Shown: one piece after another, positions 8,552 through 16,414 of the stretch
Layout of the letters: the number at the start of each line of letters is the position of its first letter
Position numbering within the stretch: the first letter of the stretch is position 1
Source: Ruminococcus sp. UBA1409
Lineage (GTDB): Bacteria > Bacillota > Clostridia > Oscillospirales > Ruminococcaceae
Direction of reading: 5' to 3'
DNA length: 64,000 bases
NCBI GenBank assembly: GCA_002305045.1
Contig: DBPX01000016.1
Coordinates: forward strand, 245,872-309,871
Notes under the pieces: model-generated
The model's input: only the letters and a program-made list of their open reading frames with translations
Told to the model about the DNA's origin: nothing
Database searches by the model: none
Translations under genes and position numbers: made by a program

Positions 8552-8594
8552 GGGTGTCGCACGGGAGACCTTTAAACTGTCCCGTACGTCACCC
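8552..8594. repeat. Strong imperfect hairpin between the Cys-rich protein gene and metF
   Basis: GGGTG (8552-8556) and ACGGGA (8561-8566) pair with TCCCGT (8580-8585) and CACCC (8590-8594), giving a stem of about 13 pairs with two mismatches. No T-run follows, so it is not a standard intrinsic terminator. It resembles no riboswitch core I know. Confidence 0.5.
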
Positions 8595-8737
8595 TAATTT
8601 GTTATCGTCTTGACGGTATCGGCAGGGCTTATTCCCGTATCGGCGATATCGGTAGGGCGAAATAGGCGAGGCGGCGCAGTCCTGCGGCTTGCCTAATGTC
8701 TTATTCAGCTATTTTATCAAAAGGTTGGTTATCCGTT

Positions 8738-9598
8738 ATGAAAATTATAGATATAATAACCTCTGAGCGTCCCAGTCTTTCCTTCGAGGTTTTTCCTCCC
8801 AAAACAGAGGCTACATACGAGAGCGTCCGTGACGCCGCCCTTAAAATCTGCGAGCTGAGTCCCAGCTATATGAGCGTCACCTTCGGCGCTGGCGGCGGAA
8901 CATCGGAGTACACCGCCTCGATATGCTCTGACATCCTGCACCGTGGCATAACTCCCCTCGCCCACCTGACCTGCCTCTGTCTTGACAGGGAAAGGATTTT
9001 TAAGGAGCTTACAAAGCTCAAGGAGCTTGGAGTAGAGAATATTCTTGCTTTAAGGGGAGATATCCCCAAGGACTCCGGGCTTACCTCCCAGGGATATTCC
9101 CATGCCAGCGAGCTTATCTCGGATATAAAGAGCTTCGGCGGCTTCTGCATAGGGGGTGCCTGCTATCCTGAGGGACATCCTGAAAGTCCTGACAGCTATC
9201 AGGATATTGAGGCTCTTAAAATAAAGGCGGAGTGCGGCTGTGAGTTTCTCACCACGCAGATGTTCTTTGACAATAATATACTGTATAACTTTTTGTACCG
9301 CCTTTACAGAGCCGGGGTTGACATCCCAGTGATTGCGGGAGTAATGCCGGTGACAAACGCCTCCCAGATTAAAAGGCTTATGAGCATCGCAGGCTCAGCC
9401 CTGCCGCAGAGGTTTGTAAGAATCGTGGACAGGTATAAGGACAGCCCGGAGGCGATGAAGCAGGCGGGTATCGCCTTTGCCACCGAGCAGATTGTCGACC
9501 TATATGCAAACGGGATAAACGCCGTCCATGTCTACTCGATGAATAAGCCGGATGTCGCCGCCGCAATAGCCAAAAACCTGAGCGAGATAATCAAGTGA
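8738..9598 (+). CDS. metF: Methylenetetrahydrofolate reductase
   Basis: MetF reduces 5,10-methylene-THF to 5-methyl-THF, the methyl donor for methionine synthesis. The 286-residue flavoprotein TIM barrel shows LSFEVFPPK near the N-terminus with the catalytic Glu, SVTFGAGG, LAHLTC, ILALRGD, the ACYPEGHPES segment, and FLTTQMFFD. The start at 8738 (MKIIDIITS) matches the family; the open frame runs 14 codons further upstream without a good ribosome binding site. The next gene, 7 bases downstream, encodes a methionine synthase reactivation domain, so the pair forms a one-carbon unit. Clostridial MetF often needs a partner such as MetV, which I do not see here. Confidence 0.95.
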   Translation: MKIIDIITSERPSLSFEVFPPKTEATYESVRDAALKICELSPSYMSVTFGAGGGTSEYTASICSDILHRGITPLAHLTCLCLDRERIFKELTKLKELGVENILALRGDIPKDSGLTSQGYSHASELISDIKSFGGFCIGGACYPEGHPESPDSYQDIEALKIKAECGCEFLTTQMFFDNNILYNFLYRLYRAGVDIPVIAGVMPVTNASQIKRLMSIAGSALPQRFVRIVDRYKDSPEAMKQAGIAFATEQIVDLYANGINAVHVYSMNKPDVAAAIAKNLSEIIK

Positions 9599-9605
9599 GT
9601 GCAAA

Positions 9606-10196
9606 ATGATTATTTCACAAACCTATTTAAGGATTCCTCAGGAGGAGCTTGTAATATCTCCCGGGGAGTCAGCCGCAAGGCTTATGGCGGAAAGAGGGTA
9701 CACAAGCCCCCTTATCAGCGAGTGCGAAAGAGAGCTTAGAAGCCATGTCAGCTGCGCTTTCTGCGCCATAAGGGTCAAGGCTGAGTATCCCGCCGAGGAT
9801 GAAATAGACCTTGGCTTTGTTTCCTGTAAAAGTCATGACCTTTACAGGAATCTTTTAGGCTCCAGGGAGGCGTTCGTCTTTGCCGTAACCCTGGGAATCG
9901 AGGTCGACAGGCTGATTTTAAAGCTGTCAAGGCTGTCCCCGGCAAGGCATTTTATAACCGATGCGCTTGCCTCCGCCATGGCTGAGGCAGCCTGCGACAG
10001 GACTGACAATATTCTTAGCTCCGGGCTTATATGCAGACCGAGATTCAGCCCGGGATACGGCGACCTGCCGCTTTCCCTTCAGCCGGAGGTCATTAGGGCG
10101 ACCGGGGCGGACAGGCGTCTTGGGATTACTCTTTCAAGCTCACTTTTGATGACTCCCAAAAAGTCGGTCACCGCCATAAAGGGGATTATTAAATAG
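9606..10196 (+). CDS. Stand-alone MetH activation-domain protein
   Basis: The 196-residue protein matches the C-terminal activation domain of cobalamin-dependent methionine synthase, which binds S-adenosylmethionine and helps re-methylate oxidised cob(II)alamin. The diagnostic segment is RFSPGYGDLPLSLQ near residues 144-157, where MetH has its R-x-x-P-G-Y SAM-binding signature. VTLGIEVDRLI and AMAEAACDRTDN are also typical of the stand-alone form. It lies 7 bases after metF and is presumably co-translated. No metH is in the window, so MetH must be encoded elsewhere as a shorter enzyme, if present. Confidence 0.87.
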   Translation: MIISQTYLRIPQEELVISPGESAARLMAERGYTSPLISECERELRSHVSCAFCAIRVKAEYPAEDEIDLGFVSCKSHDLYRNLLGSREAFVFAVTLGIEVDRLILKLSRLSPARHFITDALASAMAEAACDRTDNILSSGLICRPRFSPGYGDLPLSLQPEVIRATGADRRLGITLSSSLLMTPKKSVTAIKGIIK

Positions 10197-10242
10197 GCAG
10201 GCGTGACGATTTCATACCGTGTAATTCTTAGGAGGGATAGAC

Positions 10243-10695
10243 ATGATGATATACAAGGAGGGCAAAAACGGCGGCTTTGCCGTAGGTCACACTCAGCCCA
10301 GCATAGAGGGGCTTTCAAATCTTCTTGTATTCTCCGGGGTATTTTTAGTGATTGCGGCTATTCTCCGTCCGGCAAGGAGCAGTAAAAAGGGTCATGCCGC
10401 AAAGGCATCAGCTGGGAATAAAAAAGGTTCAAAAAAGCAAAAGGGCGAAAATGTAAGGTCAAAGGCAGCTCTTGCGCTTTTGGCTCCCAGCCTAATGAGG
10501 CTAACCGGAGCCTTGCTTCAAAGGGCCAAGCTTTCAGGTCTTGCAAAAAAGGCTTCCCTAATTTCCTCTAAGCTTGAGGAAAAAGGCGCCGAGCAGGACC
10601 AGCCCGAAAGACCCCTAGAGCTTGGCGGAGTCGAGATTATCTACTCCGAAAAAATAGACTCCTCAGAGGATGTCTATTCCATGCTTGCTAACTAG
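10243..10695 (+). CDS. Small basic single-span membrane protein, unknown function
   Basis: The 150-residue protein has one clear hydrophobic segment near residues 26-42 (LLVFSGVFLVIAAIL). A very Lys-rich stretch follows (about residues 43-75), then a helical region and an acidic C-terminus. AGGAGG at 10230-10235 precedes the ATG at 10243; a second ATG follows directly at 10246. Its position between the methionine-cycle genes and a flavin reductase suggests the same transcript, but nothing ties it to that pathway. I do not recognise it. Confidence 0.75.
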   Translation: MMIYKEGKNGGFAVGHTQPSIEGLSNLLVFSGVFLVIAAILRPARSSKKGHAAKASAGNKKGSKKQKGENVRSKAALALLAPSLMRLTGALLQRAKLSGLAKKASLISSKLEEKGAEQDQPERPLELGGVEIIYSEKIDSSEDVYSMLAN

Positions 10696-10728
10696 CTAAA
10701 AATCTAAAGAAGGATTTGGAGTTGGCAG

Positions 10729-11310
10729 ATGAAGAAATATGTTAAAGAGGAATTCGGCGTCGGCGCACTTTTGGCTCCCGTTCCGTCTGTAATAGTCACC
10801 TGCGGGACGCTTGAGTCCCCGAATGCCATAACGATAGCATGGACCGGGATAGTATGCTCCAATCCGGCGATGACATATATATCCGTCCGCCCGGAGAGGT
10901 ACTCCTATGAGCTTATCAAGAAAAGCGGCGAGTTTGTCATTAACCTGACGACAGAGGAGCTTGCAGCCGCTACCGATTTTATCGGAGTTCGCTCGGGACG
11001 GGACATGGACAAGCTGAAAAAATGCGGTCTTACAGCCGCTCCATCGTCCGCAGTCAGCGCACCCTCCCTGCTTGAAAGCCCGGTGAGCCTTGAATGCCGT
11101 GTCAGCAATATGCTTATGCTAGGCTCTCACCATATGTTTTTGGCTTCTATTGAGGCTGTCTGCGTCGCCAGGGAGTTGCTTGACGAAAACGGACGGCTCT
11201 GCCTTGAAAAAGCCGGACTTATAGCCTACAGCCACGGGGAGTATTTCTCGCTGGGGAAAAAGCTGGGGAGCTTCGGCTATTCGGTCAAGAAGAAAAAAAG
11301 CAGAAGATAA
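10729..11310 (+). CDS. Flavin reductase-like (flavoredoxin) protein
   Basis: The 193-residue protein belongs to the FMN-binding split-barrel flavin reductase family. Marks are the N-terminal PVPSVIVTCGT segment, NAITIAWTGIVCSNPAMTYISVRPERYSYELI, where FMN phosphate contacts are made, FVINLTTEEL, and the later GSHHMFLASIEAV. Such proteins reduce FMN or carry electrons to partner oxidoreductases in anaerobes. A partial AGGA-type site precedes the ATG. A terminator follows. The physiological partner is not evident. Confidence 0.88.
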   Translation: MKKYVKEEFGVGALLAPVPSVIVTCGTLESPNAITIAWTGIVCSNPAMTYISVRPERYSYELIKKSGEFVINLTTEELAAATDFIGVRSGRDMDKLKKCGLTAAPSSAVSAPSLLESPVSLECRVSNMLMLGSHHMFLASIEAVCVARELLDENGRLCLEKAGLIAYSHGEYFSLGKKLGSFGYSVKKKKSRR

Positions 11311-11323
11311 TAATAAAATGATA

Positions 11324-11363
11324 TGCCGCCCCGAGGAAAGACTCTTTCGGAGCGGCAGTTTTA
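11324..11363. terminator. Terminator between convergent flavin reductase and GH95 genes
   Basis: TGCCGC at 11324-11329 pairs with GCGGCA at 11352-11357, with CCGA/TCGG extending the stem, followed by TTTT. It may serve both converging transcripts. Confidence 0.75.
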
Positions 11364-11387
11364 TTGTCTTTGAAGCCTGAGCCGAAT

Positions 11388-14300
11388 TTACTCGGCGCAG
11401 ATGTAGTAGACCTCGTTCGGCTGGGTGTCTATTATAATGGTGTTCTTGCCGTCCTTTTTAACCTTGACGGTGTTGTTATTGGAATCGACAACCTTAAAGC
11501 CTGAGATTTTGGGATAGCTCACAGATATCTCGCCGGTGCTTTCTCCAGATCTAAGCTCTGCCTCCTTTAGCTCGGAGCCCGACCACGACATAGACACGGT
11601 TACATCGTTTCTTGCCCTAAGCCCGGAGGCGGCGCCGTCTGCCCAGATATCTGGGAGTGCGGGAAGAAGGCTTATTGTCTCGCCGTGGCTCTGGATAAGC
11701 ATCTCGGTCATTCCGGCGGTTGCGCCGAAGTTGCCGTCTATCTGGAAGGGCGGATGGGTGTCAAAGAGGTTTTCGTAGGTGGATTCCTTTAGTATCTGGT
11801 TGACCATTACTCCTGCATGATTTCCGTCAAGAAGCCTCGCCCAGAAGTTAATCTTCCAAGCCTTAGACCAGCCTGTTCCGCCGTCCCCTCTTATCTCGAG
11901 AACCTTTTTCATAGCCTCGACTATCTCGTCGTCCTCGTCGCTTCTTCCGGCAATTACCATCGTTCCGGGATGAAGCGTGAACAGATGATTTACATGGCGG
12001 TGACCGTAGTCGCCGGTGATGTCAAGGGTGTTTTCGTCCTTCCACTCAAGATAAACACCGCTGAGACCGATTTCGGGGAGCCAAAGCTTTTCCTTTGCAG
12101 AGCGTATCTCGTCTATTTCGCTCGTCTCAATTCCTAGCACCTCGGCAGCCTTGACGGTAAAGTCAAACAGCTCCCAGATGATGCCCTGGTCGCAGGAGGT
12201 GCCGATGGAATAGGGTCCGTGCTCTGGAGACCAGGAGGGACTCGCTACAAGAGTGCCGTCCCTTTCATCGGTGACAAGGTTGTCGACCCAGAATAAGGAG
12301 GCTCCCAGCAGGGTGTCGAAGTTCTCCTCCAAAAACTCCTTATCAAGGGTGAAGCGGTAATACTCCCAGATGTCCTGACAGCACCAGGCTGCGGCAGCCG
12401 GGAAGTAAAATGCATCAGAGGTCGCAGGTCCTGTATTGCCCCAGATGTTGTTCTCATGGTAGGTGGTCCAGCCCCTGACCTCGCCGCCGTCCTCGGTGCA
12501 GTGGTAAAGATATGCGGTTATCTCCCCTCTTGGGACAAGACTATTAATATACTCGATGACGGGCAGATGGCACTCGGCAAGATTTGTAGTCTGCGCCAGC
12601 CAGTAGTTCATCTGGATGTTTATGTTTGTGTGATAGTCCGAGCTCCAGGGGGCGTACAGACCGTCAGCCCATATTCCCTGAAGATTAGCAGGAAGCGAGC
12701 CCTCCCTCGAGGAGGATATCAGAAGATATCTTCCGAACTGATAGTAGACCGTCTCCAGATATCTTTGCTCGGACTCGGAAAGGATGTCGTACTTATAGCC
12801 TCTTAAAAGCTCCTCGGTGGTCTTGTCGGGAAGCTCTGTAAGCCCGAGGTCAAGGCTGAGCCTCGCATAAAGGCTCCTATAGTCCTCTATATGGGCGGCT
12901 TTTAGCTCCTCGTAGTCCTTTCCATCAAGCTCTGACAGCCTGTCTCTTACGGCGTCCAGCGGATTCTCGTCGCTGAAATAATCAAAGCTGTCGTCCATGC
13001 ACTGCTGATAGTTCGTGCCGGCGGTGAAATAGATTATAATCTCGTCAGCCCCGGTGACCGCTATAGACGAGCCTTGAGCGCTTATCTCGCCGTCAGAAAC
13101 GACCCTTACCTCCCCGGCAAATTCAAGATGGTCGATATCCTCCCTGTGGTCGGAGGGTCTGCCGGTAATGGTTATCCTGTCATTCTCACTGACTATATTT
13201 GCGTGAGGCTGAGGACTTGTCAGCCTGATGACATTGTTTATAGACTTAGCCGAATCGGAGGATATCCTTATCGCCATGAAGTTTCCGGGATTAGAGACAA
13301 AATACTCCTTGGTGTACTTTACCCCGCCCTTCTGGTACTCCACGGTGGTTACGGCGTTGTCTATATCAAGAGCTCTTTTATAATCGGTATACTCATAGCC
13401 TATGCTGTCCGAGATGAGCGTAAACTCGCTGAGCTGAGTCCCCCATCCGCCCTCGTTTTCAAGTATGGTGAGCTTAAAATACCTATAGCTCTGCTCGCCT
13501 GCTTCAAAATAAAACTCCTTCGTCTCCTGACGGCTATCAAACTGCACTCCGCTCCTTGAGTCAAGCTCTATCCAGCCTTCGCCGTCCGCAGAGCCGCTCA
13601 GCGTCCAGACAAGAGGGTCCCTGTCGTGGTCGTCGTCCCCGCTTGTTAAGCTGTAGCCGGACGCTTTTACGGTGTCGGAATACTCAAATATCAGCTCCAA
13701 AGGATATACGGTATCGCTCATGTCTCCCCAGGAGCCGCCGTCAGCCGAGAACCACTTTGTGCTGACGCTGCCGTCTGTAAGAGGGGAAATATCGAGATTT
13801 CTGCAGCCCGACACATGAGAGTCCACCAAATAGACAGAGCTTATCTCGTTGATATAAAGGTCAGCCATCGACTGGTAGCTTCCGTATGCCGACTTGTCCC
13901 CCTTGAGCCTGTCGATATAGGTCTTTGCGGCGTCCGAGGAGGGGTAAATGCTGGAAATCACCTCGCCGTCCTTGATGTAGGCGGCGTTGTTCTTTGTAAA
14001 CTCGGTGGCGGTCTTTTGCAGATCCTCTCTTGCCTTCTGGAGATTTGCTATATTTTCCTCCCTGCTGCCGCTTCCCATTCCTCCGTTATAGCTTTCGTCG
14101 GCTCCGGGACCTCCCGACCACAGGGTATGCTCGTTTATCTGAATCCTGTCGGACTCTACCCCTCCAAATATCATCGCTCCGATAAATCCGTTTCCCATCG
14201 GGGTGGCTTCCTCCTCCCAGCTTTGAGCCGGATGGTCGGACACCGAAAGAATCGGGAGCTGATTTACATTTATTTTGCTCGTATAATTTACAGCTCCCTG

Positions 14301-14399
14301 CCCGTTAGAGCCTGGGGTTGTGCCGCCGCCGTCCTGACAGCCGGCAGACATAAAAAGCATCAAGCCGGCAAGCACAGCCGCCGTAATCCTCTTGTACAT
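11388..14399 (-). CDS. GH95-family alpha-L-fucosidase/galactosidase lipoprotein
   Basis: GH95 enzymes are inverting alpha-1,2-L-fucosidases or alpha-L-galactosidases acting on glycans or xyloglucan side chains. The 1003-residue protein starts with a lipoprotein signal (LMLFMSAGC, lipid Cys 21), so it is probably surface anchored. The GH95 N-terminal block PMGNGFIGAMIFGG and QINEHTLWSGGPG is followed by an inserted discoidin-like module (about residues 195-330) carrying DGSVSTKW and RYFKLTI. Catalytic landmarks are NINIQMNYW (about 592-600), the general acid in SPSWSPEHG (about 726) and QIDGNFGATAG (about 886). AGGAGG precedes the ATG at 14399. Exact linkage specificity cannot be read. Confidence 0.9.
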   Translation of the reverse strand: MYKRITAAVLAGLMLFMSAGCQDGGGTTPGSNGQGAVNYTSKINVNQLPILSVSDHPAQSWEEEATPMGNGFIGAMIFGGVESDRIQINEHTLWSGGPGADESYNGGMGSGSREENIANLQKAREDLQKTATEFTKNNAAYIKDGEVISSIYPSSDAAKTYIDRLKGDKSAYGSYQSMADLYINEISSVYLVDSHVSGCRNLDISPLTDGSVSTKWFSADGGSWGDMSDTVYPLELIFEYSDTVKASGYSLTSGDDDHDRDPLVWTLSGSADGEGWIELDSRSGVQFDSRQETKEFYFEAGEQSYRYFKLTILENEGGWGTQLSEFTLISDSIGYEYTDYKRALDIDNAVTTVEYQKGGVKYTKEYFVSNPGNFMAIRISSDSAKSINNVIRLTSPQPHANIVSENDRITITGRPSDHREDIDHLEFAGEVRVVSDGEISAQGSSIAVTGADEIIIYFTAGTNYQQCMDDSFDYFSDENPLDAVRDRLSELDGKDYEELKAAHIEDYRSLYARLSLDLGLTELPDKTTEELLRGYKYDILSESEQRYLETVYYQFGRYLLISSSREGSLPANLQGIWADGLYAPWSSDYHTNINIQMNYWLAQTTNLAECHLPVIEYINSLVPRGEITAYLYHCTEDGGEVRGWTTYHENNIWGNTGPATSDAFYFPAAAAWCCQDIWEYYRFTLDKEFLEENFDTLLGASLFWVDNLVTDERDGTLVASPSWSPEHGPYSIGTSCDQGIIWELFDFTVKAAEVLGIETSEIDEIRSAKEKLWLPEIGLSGVYLEWKDENTLDITGDYGHRHVNHLFTLHPGTMVIAGRSDEDDEIVEAMKKVLEIRGDGGTGWSKAWKINFWARLLDGNHAGVMVNQILKESTYENLFDTHPPFQIDGNFGATAGMTEMLIQSHGETISLLPALPDIWADGAASGLRARNDVTVSMSWSGSELKEAELRSGESTGEISVSYPKISGFKVVDSNNNTVKVKKDGKNTIIIDTQPNEVYYICAE

Positions 14400-14431
14400 A
14401 AATACCTCCTGAAAGTGAAATGCTATAAAAA

Positions 14432-14460
14432 ATTATAACATTATAAAAAAATTATTTCAA
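14432..14460 (-). promoter_or_regulatory. Sigma-A promoter of the GH95 gene
   Basis: On the minus strand TTGAAA (14455-14460), 17 bp, TATAAT (14432-14437), 33 bp upstream of the start codon. The spacer is almost entirely A/T. Confidence 0.75.
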
Positions 14461-14519
14461 GAAATAAACTGACCTTTACCGCTTGATTAATTGATTTATC
14501 CAAACGACTTTACAAAATG

Positions 14520-14548
14520 AAAAAGCGGCGTCAGGTATAAACGCCGCT
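14520..14548 (-). terminator. Intrinsic terminator after the argC homologue
   Basis: On the minus strand AGCGGCG pairs with CGCCGCT around a short loop, followed by five T. It separates the argC homologue from GH95. Confidence 0.8.
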
Positions 14549-14558
14549 CAATATTGCA

Positions 14559-15509
14559 CTAATACATCCTAAGCCCAAGGGTCTCAGGCTCGCCCAGCAT
14601 GAGGTTCAGGCACTGCATGACTCCCCCTGCTCCGCCCTTTCCAAGGTTGTCGTATCTTGCGGCGAGAAGGCAGATGTCGTTGTCTCCAAAGCAAAACAGC
14701 TCTATATGGTCGGTGCCTGCCCTTGCGTTTGCCGCCAGGAAGCCGTCAAGCTGCTTTACCGAGCTGTCAAAGTCCGCAACCCTGACTAACGGACTGCCGT
14801 CATACGCTCTCACCAGATACTCCCATATCTGCTTGGAGTGAAGCCTCTTTGAAAGCGTCCTCAGATGAAGAGGAACAGTTACCATAGCCCCGTTCGGGAA
14901 GCCGTCTATCATCGGATTTATGGACGGTCTGTAGGACAGCCCGCAGGAGCGCATAAGCTCCTTTTGGAGCATCATGCTCTGGTCAAGCCCGTACTGCCTG
15001 GAGCCGCTTAGCTGTCTTTTTTTGGCAGGGTCCTCATACATGGCTATCATGTTTGAGCCTCCGCTGGAATAGCCCACCACCGAGTTTATAACAAGAGGCT
15101 GATACGGAGGCATTATCTTAGCCCTTATCAGTGGGTTTACCAGAAGCGAGGCTCCTACCGCTATCGCCCCGGGAGCCGCAACAAACCTCGCCTGAGCGAT
15201 TCTTCTTGACTGCTCCTGACCAAGCTCCGGCAGACCGTACACCCAGTTGGGAGCTATTCTGAATACATTTGAGGTATCTATCACCCTGACAGCCTTATTC
15301 TCTATCAAGGGCAGGGTTTCAGTGACCGTTGCGGCGGACTGGCAGAGTATTACAATGTCCGCAGCGTTTAAAAGACTCACACGCTGCTCCGGCGTGAAGG
15401 AGGTTTTATCCTCAAGCAAAACGACCTCGAGGTCATCCCTTTTATATAGCATAGAGCCGATATTTAAGCTTACCGCCCCGTAGTGACCGTCAACAAGCAC
15501 CTTGTTCAT
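14559..15509 (-). CDS. ArgC type-2 homologue lacking the catalytic cysteine
   Basis: The 316-residue protein aligns along its length with type-2 N-acetyl-gamma-glutamyl-phosphate reductases of arginine biosynthesis. Shared marks are VLVDGHYGAVSL at the N-terminus, LLNAADIVILC, VIDTSNVFRIAPNWVYGLPEL, VVGYSSGGSNMIA, NGAMVTVPLHLR and DNLGKGGAGGVMQCLNLMLG. The usual active-site motif N-P-G-C-Y-P-T-G instead reads A-P-G-A-I-A-V-G: Ala115 replaces the nucleophilic Cys and Ile116 replaces Tyr. Without the thiol, hydride transfer through a thioester is not expected. It stands alone, with no other arg genes nearby. It may be a regulatory or repurposed paralogue, which is inference. Confidence 0.85.
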   Translation of the reverse strand: MNKVLVDGHYGAVSLNIGSMLYKRDDLEVVLLEDKTSFTPEQRVSLLNAADIVILCQSAATVTETLPLIENKAVRVIDTSNVFRIAPNWVYGLPELGQEQSRRIAQARFVAAPGAIAVGASLLVNPLIRAKIMPPYQPLVINSVVGYSSGGSNMIAMYEDPAKKRQLSGSRQYGLDQSMMLQKELMRSCGLSYRPSINPMIDGFPNGAMVTVPLHLRTLSKRLHSKQIWEYLVRAYDGSPLVRVADFDSSVKQLDGFLAANARAGTDHIELFCFGDNDICLLAARYDNLGKGGAGGVMQCLNLMLGEPETLGLRMY

Positions 15510-15546
15510 AGCTTAATCATCCTTCGATATATAACGATACACGTTA

Positions 15547-15575
15547 ATCATGGCATATTTTAAGCCTGTTGTCAA
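15547..15575 (-). promoter_or_regulatory. Probable promoter of the argC homologue
   Basis: On the minus strand a perfect TTGACA (15570-15575) lies 17 bp before CATGAT (15547-15552). The -10 matches 4 of 6 positions. Confidence 0.5.
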
Positions 15576-15663
15576 GTAAAATGCGGGACATTTTTATTAA
15601 GGTTGTCTCTGTGACTGATAAGATAAAAATCGTCATTATTTTTTAAAATTTTCTTATTCACTG

Positions 15664-15692
15664 TTTACAAGATGAAATTTATCTGCTAAAAT
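15664..15692 (+). promoter_or_regulatory. Sigma-A-type promoter of the ECF sigma operon
   Basis: TTTACA (15664-15669), 17 bp, TAAAAT (15687-15692). It lies about 230 bp upstream of the sigma factor start, implying a long 5' leader. Confidence 0.6.
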
Positions 15693-15919
15693 AATAGCGG
15701 AGGGTGCAATTTTTAACCGTCCCGGATTGTATTAGGGTTGAAACATGAATCAAAAAGGCTTTTATCGCCTGCTTTCCCGCCCAAAAAAGGGCGTCACGGC
15801 ATTTTGCCGATCGGAGGCGGCAAGGCTTCATCTGGTGCGGTAGCCGCTTATACGGCTCTAGATTTGCATTTATCAACGAGAAAGGAGCAACTTGCTGCTT
15901 TACAGCAATACAGAAGTAT
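15693..15919 (+). other. Long leader of the sigma factor operon
   Basis: No gene is seen here. Two short inverted repeats are visible: CGCCC/GGGCG near 15779-15795 and AGCCG/CGGCT near 15842-15857. A strong AAAGGAG lies at 15881-15887, too far (33 bases) from the sigma ATG at 15920 to serve it. It instead precedes a TTG in another frame at 15892 that opens a 23-codon frame overlapping the sigma start. Confidence 0.45.
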
Positions 15920-16414
15920 ATGCAAACAGAAAACGCAAATGTTTACATCTCTTCTGCTGTTGATAAGTACTCGGACATGGTATACCGTACCGCCTGTCAC
16001 GCATTATGCGACACTCACTATGCCGAGGATATCACACAGGAGGTTTTTTTAAAGCTGCTTAGCACTTTGCCGGACTTTGAGTCTGACGAGCACGAGAAGG
16101 CTTGGCTGTTAAGAGTTACCATCAATATGTGTAAAAACTACAATAAGAAGGTCTATAATCATCCTAACATCGAGCTGTCCGAGACTATCCCCGCCCCGCA
16201 GGAGTATTACTCTGACGGTACGGTCCTTAACGCCGTGATGGCGCTTCCCGAGAAATACCGCACCGCAGTTTATCTGTTTTACTTCGAGGGCTACCAGATA
16301 AAAGAGATAGCTAAGATTATGGGCTCAAACCAAAACACCGTTTCTTCTCTGCTTATGCGTGCGAGGAAGCGGCTGGGAGTAATGCTGGAGGGAGAGTATG
16401 GCGATGATTTTTGA
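15920..16414 (+). CDS. ECF-type RNA polymerase sigma factor
   Basis: The 164-residue protein is an extracytoplasmic-function sigma-70 factor that redirects RNA polymerase to a small regulon, usually in response to envelope signals. Region 2 is seen in DMVYRTACHAL and HYAEDITQEVFLKLL with the -10 recognition helix. Region 4 is seen in LPEKYRTAVYLFYFEGYQIKEIA and the helix-turn-helix NQNTVSSLLMRARKRL. Regions 1.1 and 3 are absent, as expected. The ATG at 15920 is the only start upstream of region 2. It overlaps the downstream gene by 17 bases, the usual arrangement of a sigma factor with its membrane inhibitor. Confidence 0.92.
   Translation: MQTENANVYISSAVDKYSDMVYRTACHALCDTHYAEDITQEVFLKLLSTLPDFESDEHEKAWLLRVTINMCKNYNKKVYNHPNIELSETIPAPQEYYSDGTVLNAVMALPEKYRTAVYLFYFEGYQIKEIAKIMGSNQNTVSSLLMRARKRLGVMLEGEYGDDF

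Noticed and set aside
8526..8737. SAM or cobalamin riboswitch upstream of metF
   Set aside because: None of the conserved core segments (for example the B12 box or the SAM-I kink-turn pattern) could be found; only a simple hairpin is present.
13815..14438. 207-codon open frame opposite GH95
   Set aside because: It is a shadow frame; GH95 homology, signal peptide and ribosome binding site support the minus strand only.
15738..16052. 104-codon frame running into the sigma factor gene
   Set aside because: The part overlapping the sigma gene is out of frame, and the upstream part shows no family resemblance and no ribosome binding site.
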